Shown here in pieces: positions 7,156 to 16,141 of a DNA stretch of 64,000 bases (position 1 is its first letter; each line of letters begins with the position of its first letter). The notes under the pieces are model-generated. The model did not search any database. It saw only the letters and a program-made list of their open reading frames with translations, and was not told where the DNA came from. The position numbers and the translations under genes were made by a program. Source of the stretch: Halorubrum californiense DSM 19288 (GTDB taxonomy: Archaea > Halobacteriota > Halobacteria > Halobacteriales > Haloferacaceae); contig NZ_AOJK01000036.1 of the NCBI RefSeq assembly GCF_000336875.1, positions 61,530 through 125,529 of the forward strand, written 5' to 3'.

Positions 7156-9672
7156 ATGAATTCGGGTCCCGACGACACGCCGCCCGACGCCGGCGCGGCT
7201 GAGAACGACGCGTCGGGACCGACCGACTGCGGCGCGAACCGCGTCCTGTTCGTCGACGACGAGCCGGGGGCGGCGGACCTCGCGGCCACCCACGTCGAGC
7301 GGCTCGTGGACGACATCGAGACGGTCACGTACATGTCACCGGACGCGGCGCTCGACGCGGTCCGGAGCGAGCGCGTCGACTGCGTCGTCAGCGACTTCGA
7401 CATGCCGGGGGCCGACGGGCTCGAACTGCTCGGTTCGGTCCGCGAGATCGACCCGGGGATCCCCTTCGTGCTGTTCACCGGCAAGGGGAGCGAGGAGATA
7501 GCGAGCGACGCCATCTCGGCCGGCGTCACCGATTACCTCCAGAAGGGCGCGGGGCGGGACCGCTACGAGATGCTCGCCAACAGCGTCGCGAACGCGCTCG
7601 GCCGGCGCCGGGCGGAGCGCGACCTCCGCGAGGTGAACGCGAAGGTCACGGCGATCCACGAGTTCGCGCCGGAACTCTCGTCGGTGACCGACGTCGAGAC
7701 GGTGTTCGACCGGACGGTCGACGCGGCCGAGGATATCCTGGAGTTCGACCGGTGCGTCACCGCCCGCCGACGCGGCGACAAAATCGTTCCCGTCGTCCTC
7801 TCCGAGAGCGTCACCGACGAGGAAGTGCGGACGTTCGAGGTCGGCGAGGGGGTCGTCGGGAACACGGTTGCGGAGCAAGAGACAATCGTGATCGACAACC
7901 TCAGCGTCGACCCCGCGGACCCGGACGAACTGGAAGACCCCTCCTCGCCGGGGCGGACGTCGACCGGGGACGAGCGCCGGACGGGATCAGAGGTGGCGGA
8001 CCCGGTCGCCGACGACATCCGGTCGGCGATCAGCGTCCCGATCGGTCCGCACGGCGTGTTGCAAACCGTCTCCGACGGGTACGCCGCGTTCGACGAACGC
8101 GACGTCGAGTTCGCGGAGCTGCTGGCGGCCCACGCGGCCGACGCCATCGAGCAGATCGAGACGGAGAACGCGCTTCGTCGGGAGCGGGACCGACTGACGG
8201 CGCTGTTCCACGACCTCCCGCTGCCGGCGGTGCGGACCGTCGCGCACGGGGACGGCGAAGGTCGCCTCGACGCCACCAACGATGCGTTCGAGGAGCCGTT
8301 CGGGTACGACGCGGAAAGCGAGTACGAGGAGGTCCGCGGCGAGATCATTCCGGAGAGGGCCGACCGACTCGATCCGAAGCCGGTGCTCGAACGCGACGAT
8401 CCCTCGCGCCTCGAGGTACGGCGCCGGACCACGGACGGACTTCGCGACTTCATCCCCAACGTCATCCCCGTCAAGCGGCCAGAAGAGACCGTCATCTACA
8501 GCGTCTACGCCGACATCGACGACCAGAAGCGCGTCGAGCGGACGCTGCGGCGACTCCACGCGACGACCCGGGAGATGTTCGGCGGCGAGGGCCGCGAGGA
8601 CATCGCGACGGTGGCCACCCGCGCGGCGATCGACACCCTCGGGTTCCCAAGCAGCGGCGTCAGGCTGTACGACCCCGAGGCGAACGTCCTCCGGCCGACG
8701 GCGATAAGCGAGGAGGCGACCGCGGCGTTCGGCGAGCGACCGGCGTTCGGTCCGAGCGACGGCCGTCTCTGGGAGGCGTTCGACTCCGGCCAGCCGATCG
8801 TCGTCGACGACCTCGACGCGGTCGACACCACGATCGGGTACGGCGACCTCCGGAGCCTCCTCGCCGTGCCGCTCGGTGACCACGGCGTGATGCCGCTCGG
8901 GTCGGAGGAACCGAATTTCTTCGACGAGACCGACCTCCAGTTGGCCCGCGTCCTCGCCGCGAACGTCACTGTCGCGCTCGATCACGCCGAGCGGACCGAA
9001 CAGCTCCGCGACCGCGACGCCGAGCTCCAGCGGGAGATCGACCGGCTGGAGAAGTTCGCGGGGCTCGTCTCCCACGACCTCCGGAACCCGCTCAACGTCG
9101 CCGCCGGTCGGACCGAGCTGTCCCGGTCGCTGACGGACGACGCCGCCGTCGTCGAGGAACTCGACCGAGTCGAGGATGCGCACGACCGGATGAGTCAGCT
9201 GATAGACGACCTCCTCGCGCTGGCGCGGCAGGGGCGGACGGTCGACGAGATCGAGTCCGTCCCGCTAGACGAGGCCGCTGAGCGCGCGTGGCGCACCGTC
9301 GACACCGGGGAGGCGACGCTCGACGTCGCCGAGGCGACGGCCGCGGTCGAGGCCGACACGGAGCGGCTCCGCACGCTGTTCGAGAACCTGTTTACCAATA
9401 GTGTCGAGCACGGCCGAGACGAGGATGACACCGCCGACGGACTCACCGTCTCCGTCGGGTCGCTTCCGGACGGGTTCTCCGTCGCCGACGACGGGGTCGG
9501 CTTCGACATCGACCCGGAGGAGGCGACGGAGTACGGCCGTTCGAGCGCGTCGAACGGGACGGGGTTCGGCCTCCCGATCGTGCGAGAGATCGCGGCCGCC
9601 CACGGCTGGGAGCTGTCGATCGGCGGCGACGACGGCGCGCGGTTCGAGTTCCGCCAGCGAAGTGGTATATAA
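7156..9672 (+). CDS. Hybrid sensor: REC-GAF-PAS-GAF histidine kinase
   Basis: An 838-residue soluble signalling protein with no membrane segments. Domains in order: a receiver (about residues 28-150, phospho-acceptor Asp80 in 'VVSDFDMPGADG', conserved Lys130); a GAF domain of the Bat type (about 165-345) with a variable acidic insert near 255-280; a PAS domain (about 350-460); a second GAF (about 470-610); and HisKA plus HATPase. The H-box is 'FAGLVSHDLRNPLNVAAG' (His640), the N-box 'LFENLFTNSVEHG', and G-boxes 'DDGVGFDI' and 'GTGFGLPIV'. Such orphan kinases are common in haloarchaea and sense light, redox or ligands unknown here. No separate response regulator is next to it. The only DNA-binding neighbour is the downstream winged-helix gene. 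Confidence 0.9.
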   Translation: MNSGPDDTPPDAGAAENDASGPTDCGANRVLFVDDEPGAADLAATHVERLVDDIETVTYMSPDAALDAVRSERVDCVVSDFDMPGADGLELLGSVREIDPGIPFVLFTGKGSEEIASDAISAGVTDYLQKGAGRDRYEMLANSVANALGRRRAERDLREVNAKVTAIHEFAPELSSVTDVETVFDRTVDAAEDILEFDRCVTARRRGDKIVPVVLSESVTDEEVRTFEVGEGVVGNTVAEQETIVIDNLSVDPADPDELEDPSSPGRTSTGDERRTGSEVADPVADDIRSAISVPIGPHGVLQTVSDGYAAFDERDVEFAELLAAHAADAIEQIETENALRRERDRLTALFHDLPLPAVRTVAHGDGEGRLDATNDAFEEPFGYDAESEYEEVRGEIIPERADRLDPKPVLERDDPSRLEVRRRTTDGLRDFIPNVIPVKRPEETVIYSVYADIDDQKRVERTLRRLHATTREMFGGEGREDIATVATRAAIDTLGFPSSGVRLYDPEANVLRPTAISEEATAAFGERPAFGPSDGRLWEAFDSGQPIVVDDLDAVDTTIGYGDLRSLLAVPLGDHGVMPLGSEEPNFFDETDLQLARVLAANVTVALDHAERTEQLRDRDAELQREIDRLEKFAGLVSHDLRNPLNVAAGRTELSRSLTDDAAVVEELDRVEDAHDRMSQLIDDLLALARQGRTVDEIESVPLDEAAERAWRTVDTGEATLDVAEATAAVEADTERLRTLFENLFTNSVEHGRDEDDTADGLTVSVGSLPDGFSVADDGVGFDIDPEEATEYGRSSASNGTGFGLPIVREIAAAHGWELSIGGDDGARFEFRQRSGI

Positions 9673-9745
9673 AAACCGGGTTGGCGTGCGCAGTCGGCGC
9701 ACAGGCGGGCCACGGTTATGCGCGGTTCGCCCCTGTAGATGACGT

Positions 9746-10066
9746 ATGGACGAAGGAACTCGCGAGCTGCTCGAACCGCTCCCGCCGAGCGCCAAGCTAG
9801 TCTATTACGTGCTCGACGCCGAGGGTCGGTTCGACCAGACCGGCCTCGCCGAGGAGACCCGCCTCTCGACGCGCACCGTCCGGTTCGCAGTCGAGAAGCT
9901 CACCGAGGTCGGGCTCGTCGAGGAGGGGCTGTGCCCCCGCGACGCCCGCCGCTCCGTCTACCAAGCCGTCCCGCCGGCGGAGCGCGACCCCGTCGACGAG
10001 CCGGAGGCGACCGCCGAATCGGCCTCCGAGGCCGACGCGCCGACCGCCGCCGTCGCCGAAGACTGA
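9746..10066 (+). CDS. Small winged-helix transcriptional regulator
   Basis: A 106-residue protein. Residues about 10-75 form a winged helix-turn-helix: 'AKLVYYVLDAEG', then 'FDQTGLAEETRLSTRTVRFA' as the HTH with recognition helix, and 'VGLVEEGLCPRDARRSVYQA' as wing. The type is MarR/TrmB-like. The remaining 30 residues are an acidic, Ala/Glu-rich tail without structure. The start lies about 75 bp after the sensor kinase gene. Its own weak TATA-like 'ggttatgc' is about 33 bp upstream. Target genes are unknown. Confidence 0.8.
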   Translation: MDEGTRELLEPLPPSAKLVYYVLDAEGRFDQTGLAEETRLSTRTVRFAVEKLTEVGLVEEGLCPRDARRSVYQAVPPAERDPVDEPEATAESASEADAPTAAVAED

Positions 10067-10174
10067 GTCTGACGGTCGCCGGTCAGCCGCCCCGCCGAAT
10101 CCACACTGACGCCCCGCTCCGACGCCCCGATCCGTCGCGCTTTTGCCCTCGGGACCGGTAGTGAGGGCACTCCG

Positions 10175-11509
10175 ATGGCGACGTACCACATCGAAACCTA
10201 CGGCTGTAGCTCGAACCGGGGAGAGAGCCGGGAGATCGAGCGCGCCCTCCGCGACGGGGGGCACCGCCCGGCCGACGGCCCGAAAGACGCGGACGTCGCC
10301 ATCCTCAACACCTGTACCGTCGTCGAGAAGACCGAGCGGAACATGCTCCGCCGCGCCGAGGAGCTGTCCGAGACGACCGCCGAACTCGTCGTCACGGGCT
10401 GTATGGCCCTCGCGCAGGGCGAGATGTTCGCCGAGGCCGACGTCGACGCCGAGATCCTCCACTGGGACGAGGTCCCGACCTACGTGCTCAACGGCGAGTG
10501 CCCGACGGTCACGCCCGACGCCGAGCCGGTCCTCGACGGCGTCGTCGGCATCCTCCCCATCGCGCGCGGTTGTATGAGCAACTGTTCGTACTGTATCACC
10601 AAGTTCGCCACCGGTCGGGTCGACTCCCCCTCGGTCGAGGAGAACGTCGAGAAGGCCCGCGCGCTGGTCCACGCCGGCGCGAAGGAGATCCGCGTCACCG
10701 GGCAGGACACGGGCGTGTACGGCTGGGATAACGGCGACCGGAAGCTCCCCGAACTGCTCGACCGCATCTGCGACATCGACGGCGACTTCCGGGTCAGGCT
10801 GGGGATGGCGAACCCCGGCGGGATCCACGGCATCCACGAGGAGCTGGCCGACGTGTTCGCCGAGAACGAGGAGCTGTACGACTTCGTCCACGCGCCGGTC
10901 CAGTCCGGCTCCGACGACGTGCTCGAAGACATGCGGCGGCAGCACCGCGTCGAGAAGTTCCGCGAGGTCGTCGAGACCTTCGACGAACGGCTCGACCACT
11001 GGACGCTGTCGACCGACTTCATCGTCGGCTTCCCCACCGAGGACGAGGCCGACCACGAGCGCTCGATGGACCTGCTCGCGGAGGTCAGCCCCGAGAAGAT
11101 CAACGTCACCCGCTTCTCGAAGCGGCCCGGGACCGACGCCGCCGACATGAAGGGCCTCGGCGGAACCGTCAAGAAGGAGCGCTCGAAGGCGATGTCCGAG
11201 CTGAAGATGGAGGTCGTCGGCGAGGCGTACGAGTCGATGGTCGGCGAGACGTTCGAGGTGCTCGTCGTCGAGGAGGGGACCGGCGACTCGGTCAAGTGCC
11301 GCGACGGCGCGTACCGACAGATCATCGTCCAGGGGGCGACCGACCGCGGCGTCGCGGTCGGCGACTTCCTCACCGTCGAGGTGACCGGCCACAACACGGT
11401 GTACGCGTTCGGCGACCCGGTCGACGAGGCGCGTTCCGACGCCGGCGGCGTCGACGGCGACTCGGTCGAGCGCGACGACCGGCCGGAGTCGACGGCGTCC
11501 TCGGCGTGA
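10175..11509 (+). CDS. tRNA t6A37 methylthiotransferase (e-MtaB/CDKAL1 type)
   Basis: A 444-residue radical-SAM enzyme that converts N6-threonylcarbamoyl-A37 to its 2-methylthio derivative in ANN-decoding tRNAs. The N-terminal MTTase domain carries the auxiliary cluster cysteines Cys11 (ETYGCSSNRG), Cys47 (NTCTVVEKTE) and Cys76 (GCMA). The radical-SAM motif is Cys133, Cys137 and Cys140 in 'RGCMSNCSYCITKFATG'. 'TGQDTGVYGWD' and 'HAPVQSGSD' are further family motifs. A TRAM RNA-binding domain occupies about residues 350-415, followed by an acidic tail. The archaeal/eukaryotic subtype is assigned from the N-terminal motif and cysteine spacing. Confidence 0.92.
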   Translation: MATYHIETYGCSSNRGESREIERALRDGGHRPADGPKDADVAILNTCTVVEKTERNMLRRAEELSETTAELVVTGCMALAQGEMFAEADVDAEILHWDEVPTYVLNGECPTVTPDAEPVLDGVVGILPIARGCMSNCSYCITKFATGRVDSPSVEENVEKARALVHAGAKEIRVTGQDTGVYGWDNGDRKLPELLDRICDIDGDFRVRLGMANPGGIHGIHEELADVFAENEELYDFVHAPVQSGSDDVLEDMRRQHRVEKFREVVETFDERLDHWTLSTDFIVGFPTEDEADHERSMDLLAEVSPEKINVTRFSKRPGTDAADMKGLGGTVKKERSKAMSELKMEVVGEAYESMVGETFEVLVVEEGTGDSVKCRDGAYRQIIVQGATDRGVAVGDFLTVEVTGHNTVYAFGDPVDEARSDAGGVDGDSVERDDRPESTASSA

Positions 11510-11554
11510 CGACCGGTGAGTCTCTCGCCCGCGTCGAGGCGTCGCCGAGCCGAC

Positions 11555-12723
11555 TCAGACGGACTCGTCCGGGCGCGGCCCCGCCGTCTCGGGATCCCCT
11601 GACCCCGCCCCGCTCGGATTCGACTCCGTCCACCCTCCCGTCCGGGCGACCTCCGACACCCAACCCGGCGAGCCGACCGGATCGGGCCGATCCGGGAGCC
11701 GGATCCTGACGACAGTGCCCCATGGCTCGTCGTCCGCGAACTCGACCGTTCCGCCCGGCCGGGTCACGGTCCAGTATATCAGCCACAGCCCGAGCCCCTC
11801 GGTGTGTTCCAGCGGCGTCTCCTCGGCGTTTCGGAGCGTCTCTCGTTCGATCTCCGGGATCCATCGGCCGGTGTCCGCGATCGAGAGGGTCGTCGCGTCG
11901 TCGTCCCGACCCACGTACACCGTGATCGCCACGTCGCCGTCGTTGTGTTCCACCGCGTTCCGCAGCGCCTCCTCCAGCGCGAGCGGGAGCGACGGGTGCG
12001 CCCGGACGACGTAGCTGTCCGGGAGCTCCGTCCGCACGGTGACGCCGGGCGCGTCCGCGGTCAACTGCGCCACTCGCTCCTCGACGACGGCGACGAGGTC
12101 GAACGACTGGAGCGCCTCGGTCCGCCAGATCGACGCGATCCGTCGGGTCCGCTCGCTCGTCTCGACGAGGTCTTCGAGGTGCGTCCGAACGATATCCGCC
12201 CGGTCCGCGACCTCCGCCTCGTCGTCCACGTATTCGATCCCGTCGAGGTAGCCGAGCGCGACCGACAGCTCGTTGCGGATGTTGTGTCGCAGCACCCGGT
12301 CGTTGATCGAGAGCAGGGTGGCGAGTTCCTGCGCCTCGGCGAGCTGTTCGTCGGCCTTCACCGCGTACGGCCCCGCCCGCGATCCGACCGCCGCGCCGAG
12401 GCACGCGGCGAACGAGAGCAGGAACGAGAGCTTGAACCCGTGGTGATCGAGCAGCCAGATGATCCAGACAATTCCCGCGAGCGCGGCGAACGAGAGGGCG
12501 GTCAGGGCGGCGATCCGAACCGCCCGCCACCGCCCAGAGACGGAAATTCCTCAGTCGGGAAGGTCGGACACCGTGTAGAAGACGAACCCGGATATCCCGA
12601 GCATCAGCGCCGACTCGAGGAGCGCGCCCACGTTTCCCCCTGAAGCCACAAGTGCCCTGCGCCGAGGTCGACACAGAGGACGCCGAGCGCAGCGAACCCG
12701 GCGCGCGGAGTGAGGGAGGTCAT
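11555..12723 (-). pseudogene. Membrane histidine kinase with frameshift and in-frame stop
   Basis: The kinase core is intact: 'SINDRVLRHNIRNELSVALG' is a haloarchaeal H-box, with ATPase motifs 'LEEALRNAVEHNDGD', 'IADTGRWIP' and 'GLGLWLIYW'. It can only be read from a GTG at 12361. Upstream, the same frame encodes membrane segments (VRIAALTALSFAALAGIVW, then FLLSFAACLGAAVG), is interrupted by TGA at 12551-12553, and continues above it (VGALLESALMLGISGFVFY). The probable original start is the ATG at 12723 (MTSLTPRAGFAALGVLC), one frame off. Adding one C near 12650 would join 'GAGHL' to 'VASGGNVG'. A TATA-like 'cataaac' lies about 25-30 bp before that ATG. Either this is a decaying gene or only the soluble kinase is made. 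Confidence 0.75.
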
Positions 12724-12786
12724 CGAACACCGTACTCCGACCGGACGTTTATGGCTTTCTCGGCGGACGGAGCGGTCCGGACGAGA

Positions 12787-14841
12787 TCAGTCCCCCTCGT
12801 AGATCACCTCGACCTCGTCGGCGAACCGGTCTAAGATGTTCCGCCGCTTCTTCTTCATCGTCGGCGTGAGCAGGTCGTTCGCCTCGGTGAACTCCTCTTC
12901 GACGAGCCGGAACTGCTTGATCCGCTCGTACACCTCGAACTCCTCGTTTACTTGGTCAACCTCCTCCTGGATGCGGTCGCGAACGCGGTCGTCGCGGCAG
13001 ACCGCGGCGCGCTCCTCGGGCAGGTCGACGCCGTCGGCCTCGGCCCACGCGGTCAGCTGTTCGAAGTTCGGGACGATGAGCGCCGAGACGAACTTCCGGC
13101 CGTCGCCGAGGACGACGCACTGCTCCACGAACTCGTTCGCGGCGAACCGGTCTTCGATCGGTCCGGGGGCGACGTTCTTCCCGGTCGAGAGCACGAGCAA
13201 CTGTTTGGCCCGCTCGCGGAACGCGACGTAGCCGTCCGGGCGGAGCTGGACGATGTCGCCGGTGCGGAACCACGGCTCCCCGGCCGCGGCCGCCGCGTCG
13301 GTCGCGCCCTCGCCGACCCGCTCGTCCGGCGGGGTGCCGGCGGTCACGGCGTCTTCCGGGAGGTCGTCAGCGTCGACAAAGGCGTCCGCGGTCGCGTCCG
13401 GCCGGTTCCAGTACCCCTCCGTCACTTGGGGGCCGCGGACGAGCAGTTCGCCCACGTCGCCCGCCAGATCGGCGACCTCCTCGCCGACGACGCCGTCGTC
13501 GATCGCGATCTCGGTGTCGACGACCGGCGGTCCGATGGTCCCCACTTGGGGCCGCTCGGGCGGGTTGACGCAGATGACCGGGGATGTCTCCGTCAGGCCG
13601 TACCCCTCCAGGATCGGGAGGTCCATCGCGTGGTACAGCGCGCACAGCTCCGCCGACAGCGACCCGCCGCCCGAGATGAAGAAGTCGATGTTCCCCCCGA
13701 TCGCCTCCCTGACCGACGAGAAGACGAGGCGGTCGGCGACCGCGCGCTTGGCGTCGAGCAGCGCGCCGGGGTCGTCGGCCTCGTGGTGGGCGCGGCCCAC
13801 GTCGACCGCCCACTCGAAGATGCGCTCCTTCACCGACGACTCGCTCGCCTGCTCGCGGATCGCGTCGTACAGCTTCTCGTAGACGCGCGGGACGCTCGTG
13901 GTCGTCGTCGGCCGGACGAGCCCGAAGTCCTCGCGGAGCGTGTCGGGGCTCTCCGCGTACGCGACGGTGGCCCCCGCGGCGAACATCATGTAGTGGCCCG
14001 CCATCCGCTCGAAGACGTGCGCGAGCGGGAGGAACGATAGCGTCGTCGACTCGGCGGAGATACCGGGGGCGTCCGAGTCGCGGTCGGGTCGGTCGGCGAA
14101 CCGCCGGTAACACTGCGAGACGTTGTCGCGGAAGTTCGCGTGCGTGAGCCGGACGCCCTTCGGCTTCCCGGTGGTCCCGGAGGTGTAGATGAGGCTGGCG
14201 AGGTCGTCGACGCCGACCCCGTCGAGCCACCCCTCGTAGGTCGCCTCGTCGAACGCGTCTTCCCCGAGGGCGTGGACATCGCCAAGTCCGTACACGTCGT
14301 CCGCGTCGCCGTCGAGGTCCTCCGCGTCCACGTCGTCGACGGTGACGATCGCGTCGAGGTCGTGTTCGAGGTCGCCGCGCACCGCCAGCACGTCCGCGAG
14401 CATCTCGCGGTTCTCGGCGACGACCACGGTCGCCTCGGGGTCCTCTAACAGGTACCGCAGTTGGCTCGGCGAGGAGGAGGCGTACACGGTCGTCACGACC
14501 GCCCCCGCGGACAGCGCCGCGAAGTCGGTCTGCGCCCACTCCATGCGGGTCTGCGAGTACATCGCCACCCGGGTGTCGCCGTCGACGCCCAGCTCGCGGA
14601 ACCCCGCCGCGAGGTTGCGGACGATCCCGCGCATCTCGGCGTACGTCAGGTCGGTGTACCCGCCCGCGGGCGCCGGTTCGACGACGCCCTCGGCGACGAG
14701 CGACCGGTCGTAGATTCCCCCCTTGTACCGCTGCGCGATCCGGTCCGCGTGTCGCTCTGCGGTACGTTCGAACAGCTCTGGGAGCGTCTCCCGGGCGACC
14801 GCGTCGTCCGTGAACGCCCGTTCCGCCTCCTGCCAACTCAT
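12787..14841 (-). CDS. Long-chain fatty-acid-CoA ligase (AMP-forming)
   Basis: A 684-residue ANL-superfamily enzyme that activates fatty acids to acyl-CoA through an acyl-adenylate. The AMP-binding motif is 'ASLIYTSGTTGKPKGVRLTH'. Others are 'EGYGLTETSPVICVNPP', 'PWFRTGDIVQLRPDGY' and the C-terminal 'RAKQLLVLSTGKNVAPGPIE', with a terminal 'TPTMKKKRRNIL' typical of FAA1/FadD15-like members. Haloarchaea have few fatty acids in lipids but can use acyl-CoA in beta-oxidation. The start at 14841 is supported by homology (MSWQEAERAFTDD) and is 78 bp from the upstream gene end. Substrate chain length cannot be read from the sequence. Confidence 0.92.
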   Translation of the reverse strand: MSWQEAERAFTDDAVARETLPELFERTAERHADRIAQRYKGGIYDRSLVAEGVVEPAPAGGYTDLTYAEMRGIVRNLAAGFRELGVDGDTRVAMYSQTRMEWAQTDFAALSAGAVVTTVYASSSPSQLRYLLEDPEATVVVAENREMLADVLAVRGDLEHDLDAIVTVDDVDAEDLDGDADDVYGLGDVHALGEDAFDEATYEGWLDGVGVDDLASLIYTSGTTGKPKGVRLTHANFRDNVSQCYRRFADRPDRDSDAPGISAESTTLSFLPLAHVFERMAGHYMMFAAGATVAYAESPDTLREDFGLVRPTTTTSVPRVYEKLYDAIREQASESSVKERIFEWAVDVGRAHHEADDPGALLDAKRAVADRLVFSSVREAIGGNIDFFISGGGSLSAELCALYHAMDLPILEGYGLTETSPVICVNPPERPQVGTIGPPVVDTEIAIDDGVVGEEVADLAGDVGELLVRGPQVTEGYWNRPDATADAFVDADDLPEDAVTAGTPPDERVGEGATDAAAAAGEPWFRTGDIVQLRPDGYVAFRERAKQLLVLSTGKNVAPGPIEDRFAANEFVEQCVVLGDGRKFVSALIVPNFEQLTAWAEADGVDLPEERAAVCRDDRVRDRIQEEVDQVNEEFEVYERIKQFRLVEEEFTEANDLLTPTMKKKRRNILDRFADEVEVIYEGD

Positions 14842-14919
14842 ACACCCTCAGTTCCGCCCTACCGTCATAAACAATCCGGTAGTTTGGAGTTTCTCTCCCG
14901 CCGGGACGCTCCCGATCGG

Positions 14920-15906
14920 TCAGCGGCCGCCGGCGATCCGCCCGCCGACCCGGTCCTTGTCGGTGCGGATCCCGTCGGCGACCTCCGCGATCTGCGCGAG
15001 TACCGGGTAGCGCGGCCCGTCGACGGGGCCGTAGAGGTAGTCGTAAAACGGGCGCTCGCGGTCGGCGTCAAGCGATGTCTCGGGGGTCAGCGGCGGGTCG
15101 TCGAGCGAGCGCTGCCGATCGGCGGCGAGGTCGTCGCACTCCCGTTCGAGCTCCGACAGCCGGTTCCAGACGTCGATCGCCGCGTCCGTCTCCCGGCCGG
15201 ACCGGATCCCGTCCAAGTGACCGAGCAGCCGTCGGCGACGGCGGTCGATCGACGACAGCGCCCCCTCTCGGTCGCTCAGCTCGTCGATCTCTTCGTCTAT
15301 CGCGTCGGCGAGTCGGTCGCGCGCTCGGGCGGCGCGGCGACTCCGGTCGACGAGCGCCGACCGGGCGCCGCTGGACAGCCCCCCGTCAGACGCCAGCGCG
15401 GTCGCCGTGTCCGGTCCGAGTTCAGCGGCTAGGCTCTCCGCGGCCGACTCGTCGTACTCGGCCCGGTAGTGGGGCAGCGACAACACGGTGTCGTGGTACG
15501 CGGCCATCACCCGCCTGAGCGTGACGTTCTCGGCGGCCGGTCCGCCCCCGGGCCGCCGTCCGCCGCCGGCGCCGTCGATTCCGCGCAGCGCGCCGGCGGG
15601 CACGCCGGACGGCGTCGCGTCCGTCGCGACGGAGACGGTGTCGATCTGCGCGACCCGATCGGCGAACGACTCGAACGCGTCCCGCTCGTCGAGGACGCGG
15701 CGTCGCTCGCTGCGGCAGGCCGACTCGGCGTCGCGGACGTACGCGAACGCGAGCAGCGCGACCACGCCGGCCAGCGCGACCGCCGTGATCACTCCCGGCT
15801 CGGTCGCGACCGCCCACAGCTCGCACCAACCGGTCGAGCAGTTCGCACCCGTCACCCCCTGATCTGGAATCTGAAAGACCGCCGTCGAACCCGGATGAAC
15901 GCTCAT
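14920..15906 (-). CDS. Haloarchaeal membrane-anchored coiled protein
   Basis: A 328-residue protein. After about 25 residues, which include two cysteines (GANCSTGWCELW), comes one membrane helix (PGVITAVALAGVVALLAFAY, about residues 38-57), then a long, mostly helical region. Its 'RSERRRVLDERDAFESFADR' opening and later Arg/Glu/Asp heptads suggest coiled coil. It resembles a haloarchaeal family I recall as DUF7260. Function unknown. The ATG at 15906 is preferred to one 24 bp upstream because it directly precedes the helix region, but either is possible. Confidence 0.65.
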   Translation of the reverse strand: MSVHPGSTAVFQIPDQGVTGANCSTGWCELWAVATEPGVITAVALAGVVALLAFAYVRDAESACRSERRRVLDERDAFESFADRVAQIDTVSVATDATPSGVPAGALRGIDGAGGGRRPGGGPAAENVTLRRVMAAYHDTVLSLPHYRAEYDESAAESLAAELGPDTATALASDGGLSSGARSALVDRSRRAARARDRLADAIDEEIDELSDREGALSSIDRRRRRLLGHLDGIRSGRETDAAIDVWNRLSELERECDDLAADRQRSLDDPPLTPETSLDADRERPFYDYLYGPVDGPRYPVLAQIAEVADGIRTDKDRVGGRIAGGR

Positions 15907-16070
15907 TGTATGCGTTAACACGGTACACACACAAAGCGTTTTGGGCCGTTCGGCCGCGTTCGGCGCGGTAGGCGGCGTTCGAGAGGGTATCGTGGTTCTC
16001 AGTTCGGTGCCCGCGCGGCTCCGCCGTGTCCCGATCCGTTCCGTGCGTCGTCGTCGGCGATCGGTCTGAC

Positions 16071-16141
16071 GCCGTCGTCGGTGATCACGATCGGACGCCG
16101 TCGTCGGTGATCACGATCGGACGCCGTCGTCGGTGATCACG
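16071..16141. repeat. 26-bp tandem repeat, almost three copies
   Basis: Units begin at 16071, 16097 and 16123. The first two are complete (gccgtcgtcggtgatcac followed by gatcggac or a close variant) and the third is partial. The array covers the last codons and stop of the isomerase gene on the minus strand. Each unit encodes 'VITDDGVRS' followed by TGA at the junction. The units are contiguous without spacers, so this is slippage-type repetition and not a CRISPR. Confidence 0.9.

Noticed and set aside
14461-15432. A 323-codon plus-strand frame across the ligase start.
   Set aside because: Arg/Pro-rich shadow frame overlapping two well-supported minus-strand genes.
16071-16141. CRISPR-like repeat array.
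   Set aside because: The 26-bp units are contiguous with no spacers, and there are no cas genes in the window.
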